Both the position numbers and the translations under genes were made by a program. 64,000 bases of DNA. Origin: JAGVSV01 sp050952845 (GTDB lineage Bacteria > Bacillota > Clostridia > Christensenellales > Aristaeellaceae). The notes under the pieces are model-generated. The model ran no database searches. It was given only the letters and a program-made list of their open reading frames with translations, and was not told the DNA's origin. Numbering within the stretch: the stretch's first letter is position 1; each line of letters opens with the position of its first letter. This document shows, piece after piece, positions 18,968 to 27,444 of this stretch. The stretch lies in contig JBMNLP010000001.1 in the NCBI GenBank assembly GCA_050952845.1, positions 2,046,001 to 2,110,000 of the forward strand. Reading direction: 5' to 3'.

Positions 18968-19047
18968 TGCCGCAAGCATGCCCGTTTTGCCAGGCTCCGC
19001 CTACAAGGTGGGGGTGGGTGCGGGTGGGTGGGGGTCAATTGCATGTA
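18968..19047 (+). repeat. 80-bp direct repeat, copy 2 (G-rich)
   Basis: Second copy of the G-rich unit, beginning TGCCGCAAGC and ending CAATTGCATGTA, with GGGTGGGGGTCAA at 19026-19038. The stretch from 19048 to about 19245 has no gene I can support; a frame reading through both repeats is low-complexity Gly/Trp/Val and judged spurious. Confidence 0.8.
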
Positions 19048-19245
19048 GGGTTGCTGACCAAGAAAAAGCAAAAGCTGAAAACCATCAAAAATACAGAAAA
19101 GACAACTTCATCATCAGCGCACGTGGTGTCGGTGGTGTCGGTCAACTTGCAGGATGGGGGCAATGACGATGCTCAATGCGCCTTTGCACGCTACCCAGCA
19201 GCAGCGCAAGGCCGCAAACCTGTTGATAATACAGCAAATTGTACT

Positions 19246-19424
19246 TTATCCATTATTTTTCCGGTTCATGGCGATATACTCCACGATCCGGTTGATATCT
19301 TCCTCAAACAGGTCAAGGTAACGCAGAGGATAGCGCTTAGTTTTCTGACACGGGCAAAAGCCTTCTCATGCGTGTACCGCGCAGGGGTCGTTTCTGCGGC
19401 CTCGTCGGCTCCGTCCAGTTTCAT
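19246..19424 (-). pseudogene. Remnant of a RelB/ParE-type toxin-antitoxin pair
   Basis: Two short pieces in different frames abut. The frame from the ATG at 19424 reads MKLDGADEAAETTPARYTHE, like the C-terminal part of a RelB/Phd-family antitoxin. A second frame, about 19350 down to the stop at 19246, reads KRYPLRYLDLFEEDINRIV and a few more residues, very like the N-terminus of RelE/ParE-family toxins, then stops after about 34 codons. Neither piece is complete. It lies 1-2 bp after the hemZ stop. Assignment rests on recognising the toxin N-terminal pattern. Confidence 0.45.
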
Positions 19425-19425
19425 T

Positions 19426-20877
19426 TCACCCGGCGAAGGCGTCCTGCCGCCATAAAGCAACCTTTCGCTCCGCCATCTCGTCCACGCGCTCGATATAGCC
19501 GGACACGTCCTTGACGTTGGCGGCGCGGACAATCAACGCGCGGTCGGGCCACACGCGCTTGCTGATGCCGCCAGCGCCCAGCGCCAGCACGCTGACATGG
19601 TCCTCCATGGTGTCGACATTGTACAGGCATTCGCTGCCCGGCAGCGCGTAGCCCACGTTTTCCAGGTTGCCGGCCATGTGCTTCTGCCGGTACAGGTAGT
19701 AGGGGCGCATACCCATCCCCCGGGCGGCGTCGAAGCCCAGGTCCGCCATGTGGGACACGGCGGCGCCATCGGGCAGCGCGTCCTGCCAGCGGTGCATGTC
19801 GCTGCTGCGCTTGACGCACAGCGTGTGCACGGTGAGGTTGTCGGGGCGCATGCCGCGCACCCAGGCCAGGGTGTCCGAAAACATGGTGGCGTCTTCGCCG
19901 GGCAGGCCGGCGATCAGGTCCATGTTGATGCCGTGAAAGCCGGCGGCGCGCGCCAACGCCATGGCTTCCTCGGCGTCCCGCCCGGTGTGGGCGCGGCCGA
20001 TCAGCGCCAGCGTGGCGTCGTGCATGGTCTGCGGGTTCACCGAGATGCGCCCGACGCCGGCGGCGCGGATGATGCGCAGCTTTTCAGCGTCGATGGTGTC
20101 GGGCCGGCCGGCTTCCACGGTGGCCTCCCGGGTGCGGGCAATCAGACCCCTGGCAGCCGACAGTACCTCATGCAGCAGCGGCGCCGTCAGCGCCGTCGGC
20201 GTGCCGCCGCCCATATAAAAGGCGCGCACCGACAGGCCATGTTCTGCGATCAGCCGCTCCACGGCGGCGATTTCACGCGCCAGCGCGGCGACATAGGGCG
20301 CCAGCGCCGCGCCGTCGCCCACCTCGGCGCTGATGAAGCTGCAGTACCGGCACCGCGACACGCAGAAGGGGATGCCGATGTAGATATCCACATCCCGGGG
20401 CGCGGGGGCCGGCAGGGCGGCCTGCGCGCGCACAACTTCCTCCAACAGCCGCGTCTTTTCGGCACTGAGGTCGAACAGCCGGCGCGTTTCCAGGCATGCC
20501 GCCTCCAGGGATAGCCCGCGCGCCATGGCCTCATACACCAGCCGCGTGGGGCGGATGCCCGTCAGCGCGCCCCAGGGCGGCGCAATGCCCGTCGCCTGTT
20601 TCAGCGCGTAGTACAGCGTCAGCTTGACCTGGCGCTTGTGCAGGCGCTTTTGCTCCAGCGCGCCGGCGCCGACCTCGCCCCTGGTGGTATGGGCGCCGGC
20701 CACGCAGCCCGACAGCACAACGCCGCAGACGCGCGCCCCGCCCTCCAGCCGCTCCGTGAAGCGGGCGGTGAGGTCGCTATCGTCCTCCGTCAGGTTGACC
20801 CGACCGAAAAACAAAGACGCCACGTCCACCAGCTCCTTGTGGTGGGCGGGCGTATCGGACAGGATGCGCAGGTTCAT
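19426..20877 (-). CDS. hemZ: Coproporphyrinogen III oxidase-like radical SAM enzyme HemZ
   Basis: 483-residue radical SAM protein of the HemN/HemZ family. IPFCVSRCRYCSF holds the cluster-binding C172, C176 and C179, followed by FYMGGGTPTAL and RISVNPQTMHD, typical of HemZ. The N-terminal extension with GALTGIRPTRLVYEA is also HemZ-like and absent from HemW. The family acts in oxygen-independent porphyrinogen oxidation, but many Clostridia carry hemZ without a full heme pathway, so the physiological role is uncertain. The start overlaps the stop of the MBL gene by one base (TGATG), so the two are coupled. Confidence 0.85.
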   Translation of the reverse strand: MNLRILSDTPAHHKELVDVASLFFGRVNLTEDDSDLTARFTERLEGGARVCGVVLSGCVAGAHTTRGEVGAGALEQKRLHKRQVKLTLYYALKQATGIAPPWGALTGIRPTRLVYEAMARGLSLEAACLETRRLFDLSAEKTRLLEEVVRAQAALPAPAPRDVDIYIGIPFCVSRCRYCSFISAEVGDGAALAPYVAALAREIAAVERLIAEHGLSVRAFYMGGGTPTALTAPLLHEVLSAARGLIARTREATVEAGRPDTIDAEKLRIIRAAGVGRISVNPQTMHDATLALIGRAHTGRDAEEAMALARAAGFHGINMDLIAGLPGEDATMFSDTLAWVRGMRPDNLTVHTLCVKRSSDMHRWQDALPDGAAVSHMADLGFDAARGMGMRPYYLYRQKHMAGNLENVGYALPGSECLYNVDTMEDHVSVLALGAGGISKRVWPDRALIVRAANVKDVSGYIERVDEMAERKVALWRQDAFAG

Positions 20878-21443
20878 CAGATGATCATGTTGCTGTCATG
20901 GCCCGGGTAGGCGTGGTGGCCTGTGAACGCCATCAGCCGCCGGATAGACTCGCGCATATCCCGCTCGCTGCCGCCGGGCAGGTCGGTGCGGCCATAGTCG
21001 CCGTCAAACAGGGTGTCGCCCGTGAAAATATCGGTGCCCACGGAAAAGCAGACGCTGCCCCGAGTGTGGCCGGGCGTGTGCAGCACCTGCAGCACGATGC
21101 CTGCCAGCTTCAGCACCTGGCCTTCCGCCAGCGGCAGCGTGGCGACGTCGCGCTTCGTGCGGTCGCCCGCGTAGGCCGCCATGCTCAGCTGGGGGTTGGT
21201 CAGCATGGGCGCGTCGTGGGGGTGGATGTATACCGGCACGCCGGGAAAGGCGCCGAGCGCGCCGGTATGGTCGTAGTGCCCGTGCGTCAGCAGCACGGCA
21301 GCCGCCTTTTTGCCGCCCAGGCGCGCTAAAATCCTTTCAGGCTCGGCGCCCGGGTCGATGACGACGGCGTCGTCCCGCTCCGGTAGAGACAAAATGTAGC
21401 AGTTGGTTTGAAGCGCCCCCACGGGCACGATGTCAATGTTCAT
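20877..21443 (-). CDS. MBL-fold metallohydrolase (glyoxalase II-like)
   Basis: 188-residue single-domain metallo-beta-lactamase fold enzyme. LTHGHYDHTG supplies the HxHxDH metal site (H54, H56, D58, H59 from this start), LHTPGHTRGSVCF the next histidine, and GHDSNMI near the end the last. Three ATGs follow each other; the third (21443) is spaced best from AGAGGA. The family includes hydroxyacylglutathione hydrolase and related thioesterases; substrate unknown. It sits between dtd and hemZ on one strand, an order that recurs in Clostridia with recJ-relA-dtd. Confidence 0.85.
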   Translation of the reverse strand: MNIDIVPVGALQTNCYILSLPERDDAVVIDPGAEPERILARLGGKKAAAVLLTHGHYDHTGALGAFPGVPVYIHPHDAPMLTNPQLSMAAYAGDRTKRDVATLPLAEGQVLKLAGIVLQVLHTPGHTRGSVCFSVGTDIFTGDTLFDGDYGRTDLPGGSERDMRESIRRLMAFTGHHAYPGHDSNMII

Positions 21444-21456
21444 CATCATTCCTCTT

Positions 21457-21906
21457 CTAAAATGTTTTTCGGCTGTCCAGCAGGATGGTGACGGGGCCGT
21501 CGTTGACCAGCCTGACCTGCATGTGCGCGCGGAAGATGCCCCGGGCCACGTACAGCCCGTTCATCTCCAGCCCGGCGCAGCAGGCCTCATAGAGCGCGTT
21601 GGCGCGCTCGGGCTCCTCGGCGCGGGTGAAGCCGGGGCGGTTCTGCCCGCGGGCGTCGCCCAACAGCGTAAACTGGCTGACCGCCAGCACCGAGCCCGCC
21701 ACGTCGATGACCGAGCGGTTCATCTTGCCCTGGTCATCCTCGAAGATGCGCAGCTTGGCGATTTTGTCGGCCATGTACCGCGCGTCCTTCTCGGTATCGC
21801 CCTGTTCGACGCCGATTAAAGCGACAAGCCCATGGGCAATGGTGCCGACGGTTTGACCACTTGAGGACACCTCGGCTTTTAGCACGCGCTGCACGACACA
21901 TCTCAT
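21457..21906 (-). CDS. dtd: D-aminoacyl-tRNA deacylase
   Basis: Removes D-amino acids wrongly attached to tRNA, and glycine from tRNA-Ala. The 149 residues match DTD throughout: MRCVVQRVLKAEV at the start, the SQFTLLGD segment with the catalytic-site SQ, and NDGPVTILLDS, the cross-subunit Gly-cisPro-containing GPVT motif. AAAGGATC precedes the ATG. It lies 14 bp downstream of relA on the same strand, the common Firmicute arrangement, so cotranscription is likely. Confidence 0.95.
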   Translation of the reverse strand: MRCVVQRVLKAEVSSSGQTVGTIAHGLVALIGVEQGDTEKDARYMADKIAKLRIFEDDQGKMNRSVIDVAGSVLAVSQFTLLGDARGQNRPGFTRAEEPERANALYEACCAGLEMNGLYVARGIFRAHMQVRLVNDGPVTILLDSRKTF

Positions 21907-21920
21907 AAAATGATCCTTTC

Positions 21921-24113
21921 TCAGCTGACGCTGCGGTACGCCTCCAGCACGTCGGAGCGCTTCTGGAGGTTGGCGACGGTTTTGCGCAGCTGGTCCTTGC
22001 TGTTGACCTGGATCACCATGTGGATGCTGCAGGTGCCGTTTCGGTTCACCTTGCCGGACACCGCCGTCACCGGCGTGCCCATGTCGGTGACAAACACCGT
22101 GATTTCGCCCAGCAGGCCGGGACGGTCGTATGCTACGACGCGGATGCTGGCATTGAAGGCGCCGGCTTCTTCCTGTGCCCAGCTGACGCCCACCAGGCGC
22201 TCTTTTTCGGCGTTGACAGCATTGAGACAGTCGGATTTGTGCACCGTGACGCCTCGCCCGCGCGTGATGAAGCCAACGATTTCGTCGCCGGGCACCGGGT
22301 TGCAGCAGTGGCCGAAGCGCACCAGCATGCCCGCGTCGCCGTCCACATAGATGCCCTTGGTGGGCTTGCCCTGGCGCAGGATGGTTTGGGGTTCGGGCAG
22401 CGTCGGCGCCTTTTGCTGCACAGCGCTTTTTTCGGTCCTGTTGTGCTCCTCCAACAGCTTGCTGATCACATAGGCCGAGGTCAGCCCGCCGTAGCCCACG
22501 GCGCCATATATGGCTTCCAAATCCGGGAAGGTGTAACGCTTTAAGATGGTCTCGATATACTCGGGCTTGGTCAGGTCGCCCAGCTTGACGCCGCGGCGCT
22601 TGGCCTCGTTTTCCAGAATGTCGCGGCCTTTCTGCACGTTCTCGCCGTGCAGCTCCCGCCTGAAGAACTGGCGGATCTTGGCCCTGGCCTGCTGGGTTTT
22701 GACGACGTTCAGCCAGTCCATGCTGGGGCCCTTGGAGGACGACGAAGTCATGATCTCCACCCGGTCGCCGGTGACCAATTCGGTGTCCAGCGGCACGAGC
22801 TTGCCGTTCACCTTGGCGCCGATGCAGGCGTTGCCCACCTGGGAGTGGATGCGGTAGGCAAAGTCCAGCGGCGTGGCGCCGCGCTGCATGTTGATGATGT
22901 CCCCCTTGGGGGTGAAGATGAACACTTCCTCGCTGAACAGGTCGGTTTTCAGGCCGTCCATGAACTCCTTGCTGTCCCGCGTTTCAGACTGCCAGTCGAG
23001 GATCTGCCGCAGCCAGTAGAGCTTCTTGTCCAGCTCGCCGCTGTTGCCGCCTTCCTTGTATTTCCAGTGCGCGGCGATGCCGTATTCGGCCACGCGGTGC
23101 ATCTCATACGTTCTGATCTGCACTTCAAACGGGGTGGGAATGGAGCGGCCACCGATCAGCGTGGTGTGGATGGACTGGTACATGTTGTTCTTGGGCATGG
23201 AGATATAGTCCTTAAAGCGGCCGGGCACCTGGTTCCACAGGGTATGCACGGCGCCCAGCACAGTGTAGCATTCGGGCACGGAGTCCACCAGCACGCGGAC
23301 GGCGATGAGGTCGTAGATCTCCTCAAAATGGATGTTCTGGATCACCATTTTGCGGTAGATGCTGTACAGGTGTTTGGGCCGGCCCTCGATGCTGAAGTTT
23401 TTGACGCCCATCTCCTCCAGCTTGCCGGATAGGGTGCCGATGACGGTGGCGATCTGCGCCTCCCGCTCCACGCGCTTCATACCCACCTTGCGGGCAATCT
23501 CGTGGTAGATCTCCGGGTCGATATAGCGCAGCGCCAGGTCCTCGATTTCCTGCTTGATGGTGTATACGCCCAGCCTGTGGGCGATGGGGGCGTAGATATC
23601 AAGCGTTTCGCGGGCAATGGCCACCTGCCGGTCCCGCGGCTTGAAGGACAGCGTGCGCATGTTGTGCAGCCGGTCGGCTAACTTAATCAGCACGACGCGG
23701 ATGTCCTTGCCCATGGCCAGGATCATCTTGCGCAGCGACTCGGCCTGCTGCTCCTCCCGGTCGGAGAAGTCCAGCCGGCCTAACTTGGTCACGCCGTCCA
23801 CCATCTGCGCGATGTCGTCGCCAAACTCCCTGTTGATCACTTCGATGGTGATGCCCTCGCCGTCCTCGACGGTGTCATGCAGCAGCCCGGCGGCGATGGT
23901 GCGCGCGTCCAGCATCAGCTCGGTCAGGATGCTGGCGACGTGCGCCGGGTGCGAAAAATAGGGCTCGCCGCTGCTGCGCACCTGCCCCTCATGAACTTCC
24001 CGGGCAAAATGGTACGCTTTTTCCACCAGATGGGCATCGTCCGCCGGGTGGTATTTGGCCAGGCGGGCGACCATCTCCTCCAGTTCAAGGCATTCAAAAG
24101 CTGTTTGTGGCAT
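21921..24113 (-). CDS. relA: Bifunctional (p)ppGpp synthetase/hydrolase RelA/SpoT
   Basis: Makes and degrades the alarmone (p)ppGpp in the stringent response. 730 residues in the usual order: HD hydrolase domain with YFSHPAHVASIL and LLHDTVEDG; synthetase domain with YDLIAVRVLV, GRFKDYISMPK and NMYQSIHTTL; TGS domain beginning VFIFTPKGDIINM; zinc-finger-like region; C-terminal ACT domain. Both catalytic halves look intact, so it should be bifunctional. AGAGGG is close to the ATG, and the gene starts 10 bp after recJ. Confidence 0.95.
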   Translation of the reverse strand: MPQTAFECLELEEMVARLAKYHPADDAHLVEKAYHFAREVHEGQVRSSGEPYFSHPAHVASILTELMLDARTIAAGLLHDTVEDGEGITIEVINREFGDDIAQMVDGVTKLGRLDFSDREEQQAESLRKMILAMGKDIRVVLIKLADRLHNMRTLSFKPRDRQVAIARETLDIYAPIAHRLGVYTIKQEIEDLALRYIDPEIYHEIARKVGMKRVEREAQIATVIGTLSGKLEEMGVKNFSIEGRPKHLYSIYRKMVIQNIHFEEIYDLIAVRVLVDSVPECYTVLGAVHTLWNQVPGRFKDYISMPKNNMYQSIHTTLIGGRSIPTPFEVQIRTYEMHRVAEYGIAAHWKYKEGGNSGELDKKLYWLRQILDWQSETRDSKEFMDGLKTDLFSEEVFIFTPKGDIINMQRGATPLDFAYRIHSQVGNACIGAKVNGKLVPLDTELVTGDRVEIMTSSSSKGPSMDWLNVVKTQQARAKIRQFFRRELHGENVQKGRDILENEAKRRGVKLGDLTKPEYIETILKRYTFPDLEAIYGAVGYGGLTSAYVISKLLEEHNRTEKSAVQQKAPTLPEPQTILRQGKPTKGIYVDGDAGMLVRFGHCCNPVPGDEIVGFITRGRGVTVHKSDCLNAVNAEKERLVGVSWAQEEAGAFNASIRVVAYDRPGLLGEITVFVTDMGTPVTAVSGKVNRNGTCSIHMVIQVNSKDQLRKTVANLQKRSDVLEAYRSVS

Positions 24114-24123
24114 AATCCCTCTG

Positions 24124-26409
24124 TCAGCGGTTCAGCAGGCGGAACAGCCTGCTCTCCAAGGGGTCGCATTTGCGCAGGTCCATCAGCCGGGCGGTGTACG
24201 GGTCGTCGTCTGTGAGTTGAATCAGCCGCAGTTCCTCTAACACCCAGGCGGCTGCCAGCGCCTTGGCCCACCCCCACCCCAGCGAAAAGAGGCCGCCGGG
24301 CTGGCTTCGGATGGCGACGTAGGCCGCGCGCAGCTCGTCCGTGGTGAGGCAAATGCCGGCATGGAGCGCTTGCAGCGCCGCGGTTTGCAGCCGGGCACAT
24401 ACGCGCGCCCCGGGGAACAGGCCGGCGGCCAGCGCCAGCTCGGCCTCGTGGAGAACGCCGTCGCAGAACACCACCGTGGTGTACGGCCCCGAGACATGCT
24501 GTAAAGGCGCGCGGTACAGCACGGCGCTGTGGGCCTTGCGGTCGCGCAGGCGGGCGGTTTGCTTGTGCAGGGCGGGGTAGGCTTCGTGCAGGCGCTGCGC
24601 GGTATCGTGCGCCCGGCACAACAGCAGCACGCCCTGGGGCGCCGGCGGCGCAGGCTCGTCCATGCTGCGTTCGGACAGCCCGCCTGCTGTCCTATACGAC
24701 GCGCAGGCTTTCAAATCCTGCAACAGGGCCAGGGCTTCCCCCTGGGCATCGGCGCGGAACGCCAGGCGGCCCGCGCCCACCGCCCGGACGACGCACTGGG
24801 CCGTCACCTCGCCGCGAAACGCGTTGACTTGGGGCTGAAACACCATCCGGATTTCGGGCGGCAGCGCCTCGGCCAGCGAGCCTTCGCCGAAGAAGATGGC
24901 GTCGCGCTCCGATTCCCCCGCGGCGACGCGCATTTTCAAATGCCTGCCTTCGCCCACCGCCCGGGCGCTGCGCACATCGACCTGCTCCGCCAAAAACTGC
25001 GGGGCTGGGTTGCCCACCCCGAAGGGCGCCAGCCGCTCAAGCTGCTCGGCCATGGGCACCGTGACGTCATCCAGCCCGATCACATCGTCGTAGTACACGC
25101 GGCCGGTCAGCGGCCCGTCCCCAGCCTGTTGACGAACAGCCTCGTCAAACAGCCGGCTGAACGCCGGCACATCGGCGGTTTTCAGTGTCAGCCCGGCCGC
25201 CTGCCGGTGCCCGCCGAACCGGACCAGCACCTCCGCGCAGCTTTCCAGCGCCCGGTACAGGTCGATGCCGTCAACGGACCGCGCGCTGCCCACGCACAGG
25301 TCGCCTTCCTCCGCCAGCACCACGGCAGGGTAGGCGTATGCCTCCGCTAGCTTGCCCGCCACCAGGCCCACGATGCCGCTGTTCCACCCCTGCCCCTTCA
25401 GCACGATGACGCGGCGGTGCAGCAAATCCTCCTCATCTAACAGGCGTTCGGCTTCCCGGAGCAGCGCGTCCTGCTGGCAGCGCCGCTCGCTGTTCAGGGC
25501 GTTGAGCCTTTCAGCCAGGTCGCGCGCCTCGTGGGGGTTGTCGGTTTCCAGCAGCCGCAATGCGTCCCGGGCGGTGTCCACCCGCCCGCCGGCATTCAAC
25601 CTGGGCGCCAGGCCGAACGCCACCCGGTCGCCGGATACGGGGGCGCCCGGTTCCATGCCCACCACCGCCATCAGCGCCTTCAGCCCCGGCCGCCCGGTTT
25701 GAGCCAGCGCCTTGAGGCCATGCGCCGCCAGGACGCGGTTTTCCCCCGTTAGGGGCACCATGTCGGCGATGGTAGCCAGGGCTGCCAGGTCCAGGTATTT
25801 GCCGGCGTGCCCGGCGCCCTTGAGGGCCTGGCACAGCTTCCACGCCACGCCCGCGCCGCACAGGTGCGGGAAGGGATAGCCGCCCAGCAGGGGGTTGACC
25901 ACGGCGTCGGCTGGGGGCAGCGCGTCCGGCGGCGTGTGGTGGTCGGTGACGATGACGCGCATGCCCAGCGCCTTAGCAGCCTTCACCTCGTCAACGCTGG
26001 TGATCCCGCAGTCCACCGTGACCATCAGGTCAGCCTGAGGCGCCAGCGCACGGACCGCCTCCATGTTGAGCCCGTAGCCCTCGCTGTGCCGGTCGGGGAT
26101 GTACACGATGGTTTTGATGCCCAGGGAGCGCAGCGTTTCGCTGACCATGACCGACGCACACAGGCCGTCCACGTCATAGTCGCCATACACCACAGCCCGC
26201 CCCGACGCACCGGCGACATCTAAAATCAGCGACTTGGCGGCTTCCATGCCGGACAGCAGCATCGGGTCGTGCAGATCGTCCAGGCTGGGCGACAGAAACG
26301 CCGCGGCTGCCTCCGGCGTGGTGACGCCCCGCGTCCACAGCAGCGAGGCCAGCCAGGGGGGATACCCCGAGATGGCACGATCCTCACCCCGCCGAACGAA
26401 CTGCTGCAT
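24124..26409 (-). CDS. recJ: Single-stranded-DNA-specific exonuclease RecJ
   Basis: 5'-3' ssDNA exonuclease used in recombination and repair. About 761 residues from the ATG at 26409. The DHH motifs are present: VVYGDYDVDG (motif I), DCGIT (II), DHHTPP (III) and the later RNAGGRVDTA-type and GGHRQAAG segments, followed by the OB-like domain and the long C-terminal region of Firmicute RecJ. The frame continues upstream to 26634 through a hairpin-rich region that does not look coding. No strong ribosome site precedes the ATG, so the start is inferred from the family N-terminus. Confidence 0.9.
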   Translation of the reverse strand: MQQFVRRGEDRAISGYPPWLASLLWTRGVTTPEAAAAFLSPSLDDLHDPMLLSGMEAAKSLILDVAGASGRAVVYGDYDVDGLCASVMVSETLRSLGIKTIVYIPDRHSEGYGLNMEAVRALAPQADLMVTVDCGITSVDEVKAAKALGMRVIVTDHHTPPDALPPADAVVNPLLGGYPFPHLCGAGVAWKLCQALKGAGHAGKYLDLAALATIADMVPLTGENRVLAAHGLKALAQTGRPGLKALMAVVGMEPGAPVSGDRVAFGLAPRLNAGGRVDTARDALRLLETDNPHEARDLAERLNALNSERRCQQDALLREAERLLDEEDLLHRRVIVLKGQGWNSGIVGLVAGKLAEAYAYPAVVLAEEGDLCVGSARSVDGIDLYRALESCAEVLVRFGGHRQAAGLTLKTADVPAFSRLFDEAVRQQAGDGPLTGRVYYDDVIGLDDVTVPMAEQLERLAPFGVGNPAPQFLAEQVDVRSARAVGEGRHLKMRVAAGESERDAIFFGEGSLAEALPPEIRMVFQPQVNAFRGEVTAQCVVRAVGAGRLAFRADAQGEALALLQDLKACASYRTAGGLSERSMDEPAPPAPQGVLLLCRAHDTAQRLHEAYPALHKQTARLRDRKAHSAVLYRAPLQHVSGPYTTVVFCDGVLHEAELALAAGLFPGARVCARLQTAALQALHAGICLTTDELRAAYVAIRSQPGGLFSLGWGWAKALAAAWVLEELRLIQLTDDDPYTARLMDLRKCDPLESRLFRLLNR

Positions 26410-26418
26410 GCTACGCTC

Positions 26419-26667
26419 GGTGCGAAACTTGTGTTTCGCACCGGGTTGCAGTTTTCGCTGTGCCTTCGGCACGGCCGCGAAAACTAAGAGGTAGGCATTC
26501 CATTCGCACGGGGGACGGAATGCCACTGCCGCCTGTGGCGGATGAAAGTGGCATGGAAGTCCAATGAGCCACAGAGATTTCAAGCAAGCCGTGCGAGCGC
26601 TGAAATCGACCATGGCGAATTGAGGGTGAGACAAGTGCCGTTCCCGCCGTACATGCCGCCGGGAACG
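26419..26667 (-). other. Cluster of six hairpins upstream of recJ
   Basis: Perfect or near-perfect inverted repeats follow each other: 26419-26428/26433-26442 (10-bp stem, TTGT loop); 26450-26458/26477-26485 with a nested GTGCC/GGCAC; 26494-26501/26517-26524; 26520-26527/26547-26554 enclosing CCGCC/GGCGG; 26576-26582/26601-26607; 26639-26646/26660-26667. No gene is supported here. On the minus strand this would form a long structured leader for recJ; on either strand it could be a structured RNA or a mobile hairpin element. The strand is unproven. Confidence 0.6.
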
Positions 26668-26760
26668 ATTGCAGTCGGAAAGGTGTTCCCCTCCGAACCT
26701 CCCCCTCGTGTCCTATCGCATTTTCCACTTCGTAAACGATTGTTCTGCCTCCTTTATAAT

Positions 26761-26788
26761 ACGGCGCTCTCCACAGGAAGAGCGCCGT
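26761..26788 (-). terminator. Possible terminator after secF
   Basis: A perfect 10-bp stem, ACGGCGCTCT / AGAGCGCCGT, with an 8-nt loop lies just downstream of the secF stop. The T-run that should follow on the minus strand is weak (ATTATAAAGG), so termination may be partial. Confidence 0.4.
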
Positions 26789-26796
26789 TGCATCTG

Positions 26797-27444
26797 TTAC
26801 CTTCTGCTTTTGCCGGTTCGCTGCCAGGGCGCCACAGCCGCCCAGACATAGGGCGTGATGCGGCGGGAGGAATACAGCGACGCGCCCAGCCCCGCCAGCA
26901 GCGGGACCAGGCCGGCGATCAGGCGCAGGTTGCCGCTGACAGCCGCCGCGAGGAGGATCACCAGCGCCGCGGCAACCGCCATCAGCATGGGATTCGTCTG
27001 CTGCGCCACGGCATTGGTGGCGGCCAGATCGTAGTCCCTGTCCCGGATGGGGGTGGAGCGCATGGTTTTACGCGCCATGCGCAGCACGGGCAGGGTCTGA
27101 CAGTATGTGAAGGCGATGGTCATCATCGCGGCCAGGGGCAATGTGGCAGGCTGAGGCAGCAGCATGGCCACCAGCGCCGTGACAGCCAGCGCAGCCAGGT
27201 AGTCGTGCGCCGTGGCCACCATCAGCGCGATGCCCACGGGCACGCTGTAGCGGACCATGCCGAACACCAGCGAAAAGATCACCGCAGCCAACATGCACAG
27301 CGCCATCTGAACAAAGTCAATGCCAGCCCCGTCGCTGGCCCGGAAGCGCATGCCGATGCCGGCAGCCCATGCCGCCAAACCCACCAGCACCACCGCCAGG
27401 GAGAGGATCAGGGCGCTCTGCGCCGATTTTTTCAGTTTCATCAT
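26797..27444 (-). CDS. secF: SecF-like protein-export membrane protein, short form
   Basis: 215 residues, almost entirely hydrophobic, with about six predicted membrane helices. It partners SecD in the proton-driven late step of Sec export. The helix-turn TAHDYLAALAV and the position directly after secD support SecF, but usual SecF proteins are about 290-310 residues; the periplasmic P1 region here is nearly absent. The ATG at 27444 shares one base with the secD stop (TGATG), so translation is coupled, and GGAG lies 8 nt upstream. Confidence 0.75.
   Translation of the reverse strand: MMKLKKSAQSALILSLAVVLVGLAAWAAGIGMRFRASDGAGIDFVQMALCMLAAVIFSLVFGMVRYSVPVGIALMVATAHDYLAALAVTALVAMLLPQPATLPLAAMMTIAFTYCQTLPVLRMARKTMRSTPIRDRDYDLAATNAVAQQTNPMLMAVAAALVILLAAAVSGNLRLIAGLVPLLAGLGASLYSSRRITPYVWAAVAPWQRTGKSRR

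Noticed and set aside
18881..19047. Possible CRISPR array
   Set aside because: Only two 80-bp units with a 7-bp gap; no spacers of regular length and no cas genes.
18820..19455. 211-codon frame through the G-rich repeats
   Set aside because: Translation is low-complexity Gly/Trp/Val from the repeats and then runs into hemZ antisense; no ribosome site.
20877..21443. Beta-lactam resistance gene
   Set aside because: The MBL fold and motifs fit glyoxalase II-like housekeeping hydrolases, and the gene sits in a conserved housekeeping row.
24124..26634. Longer RecJ starting at 26634
   Set aside because: The extra 75 codons are the hairpin cluster read in frame; they match nothing in RecJ N-termini, whereas the family pattern begins right after 26409.
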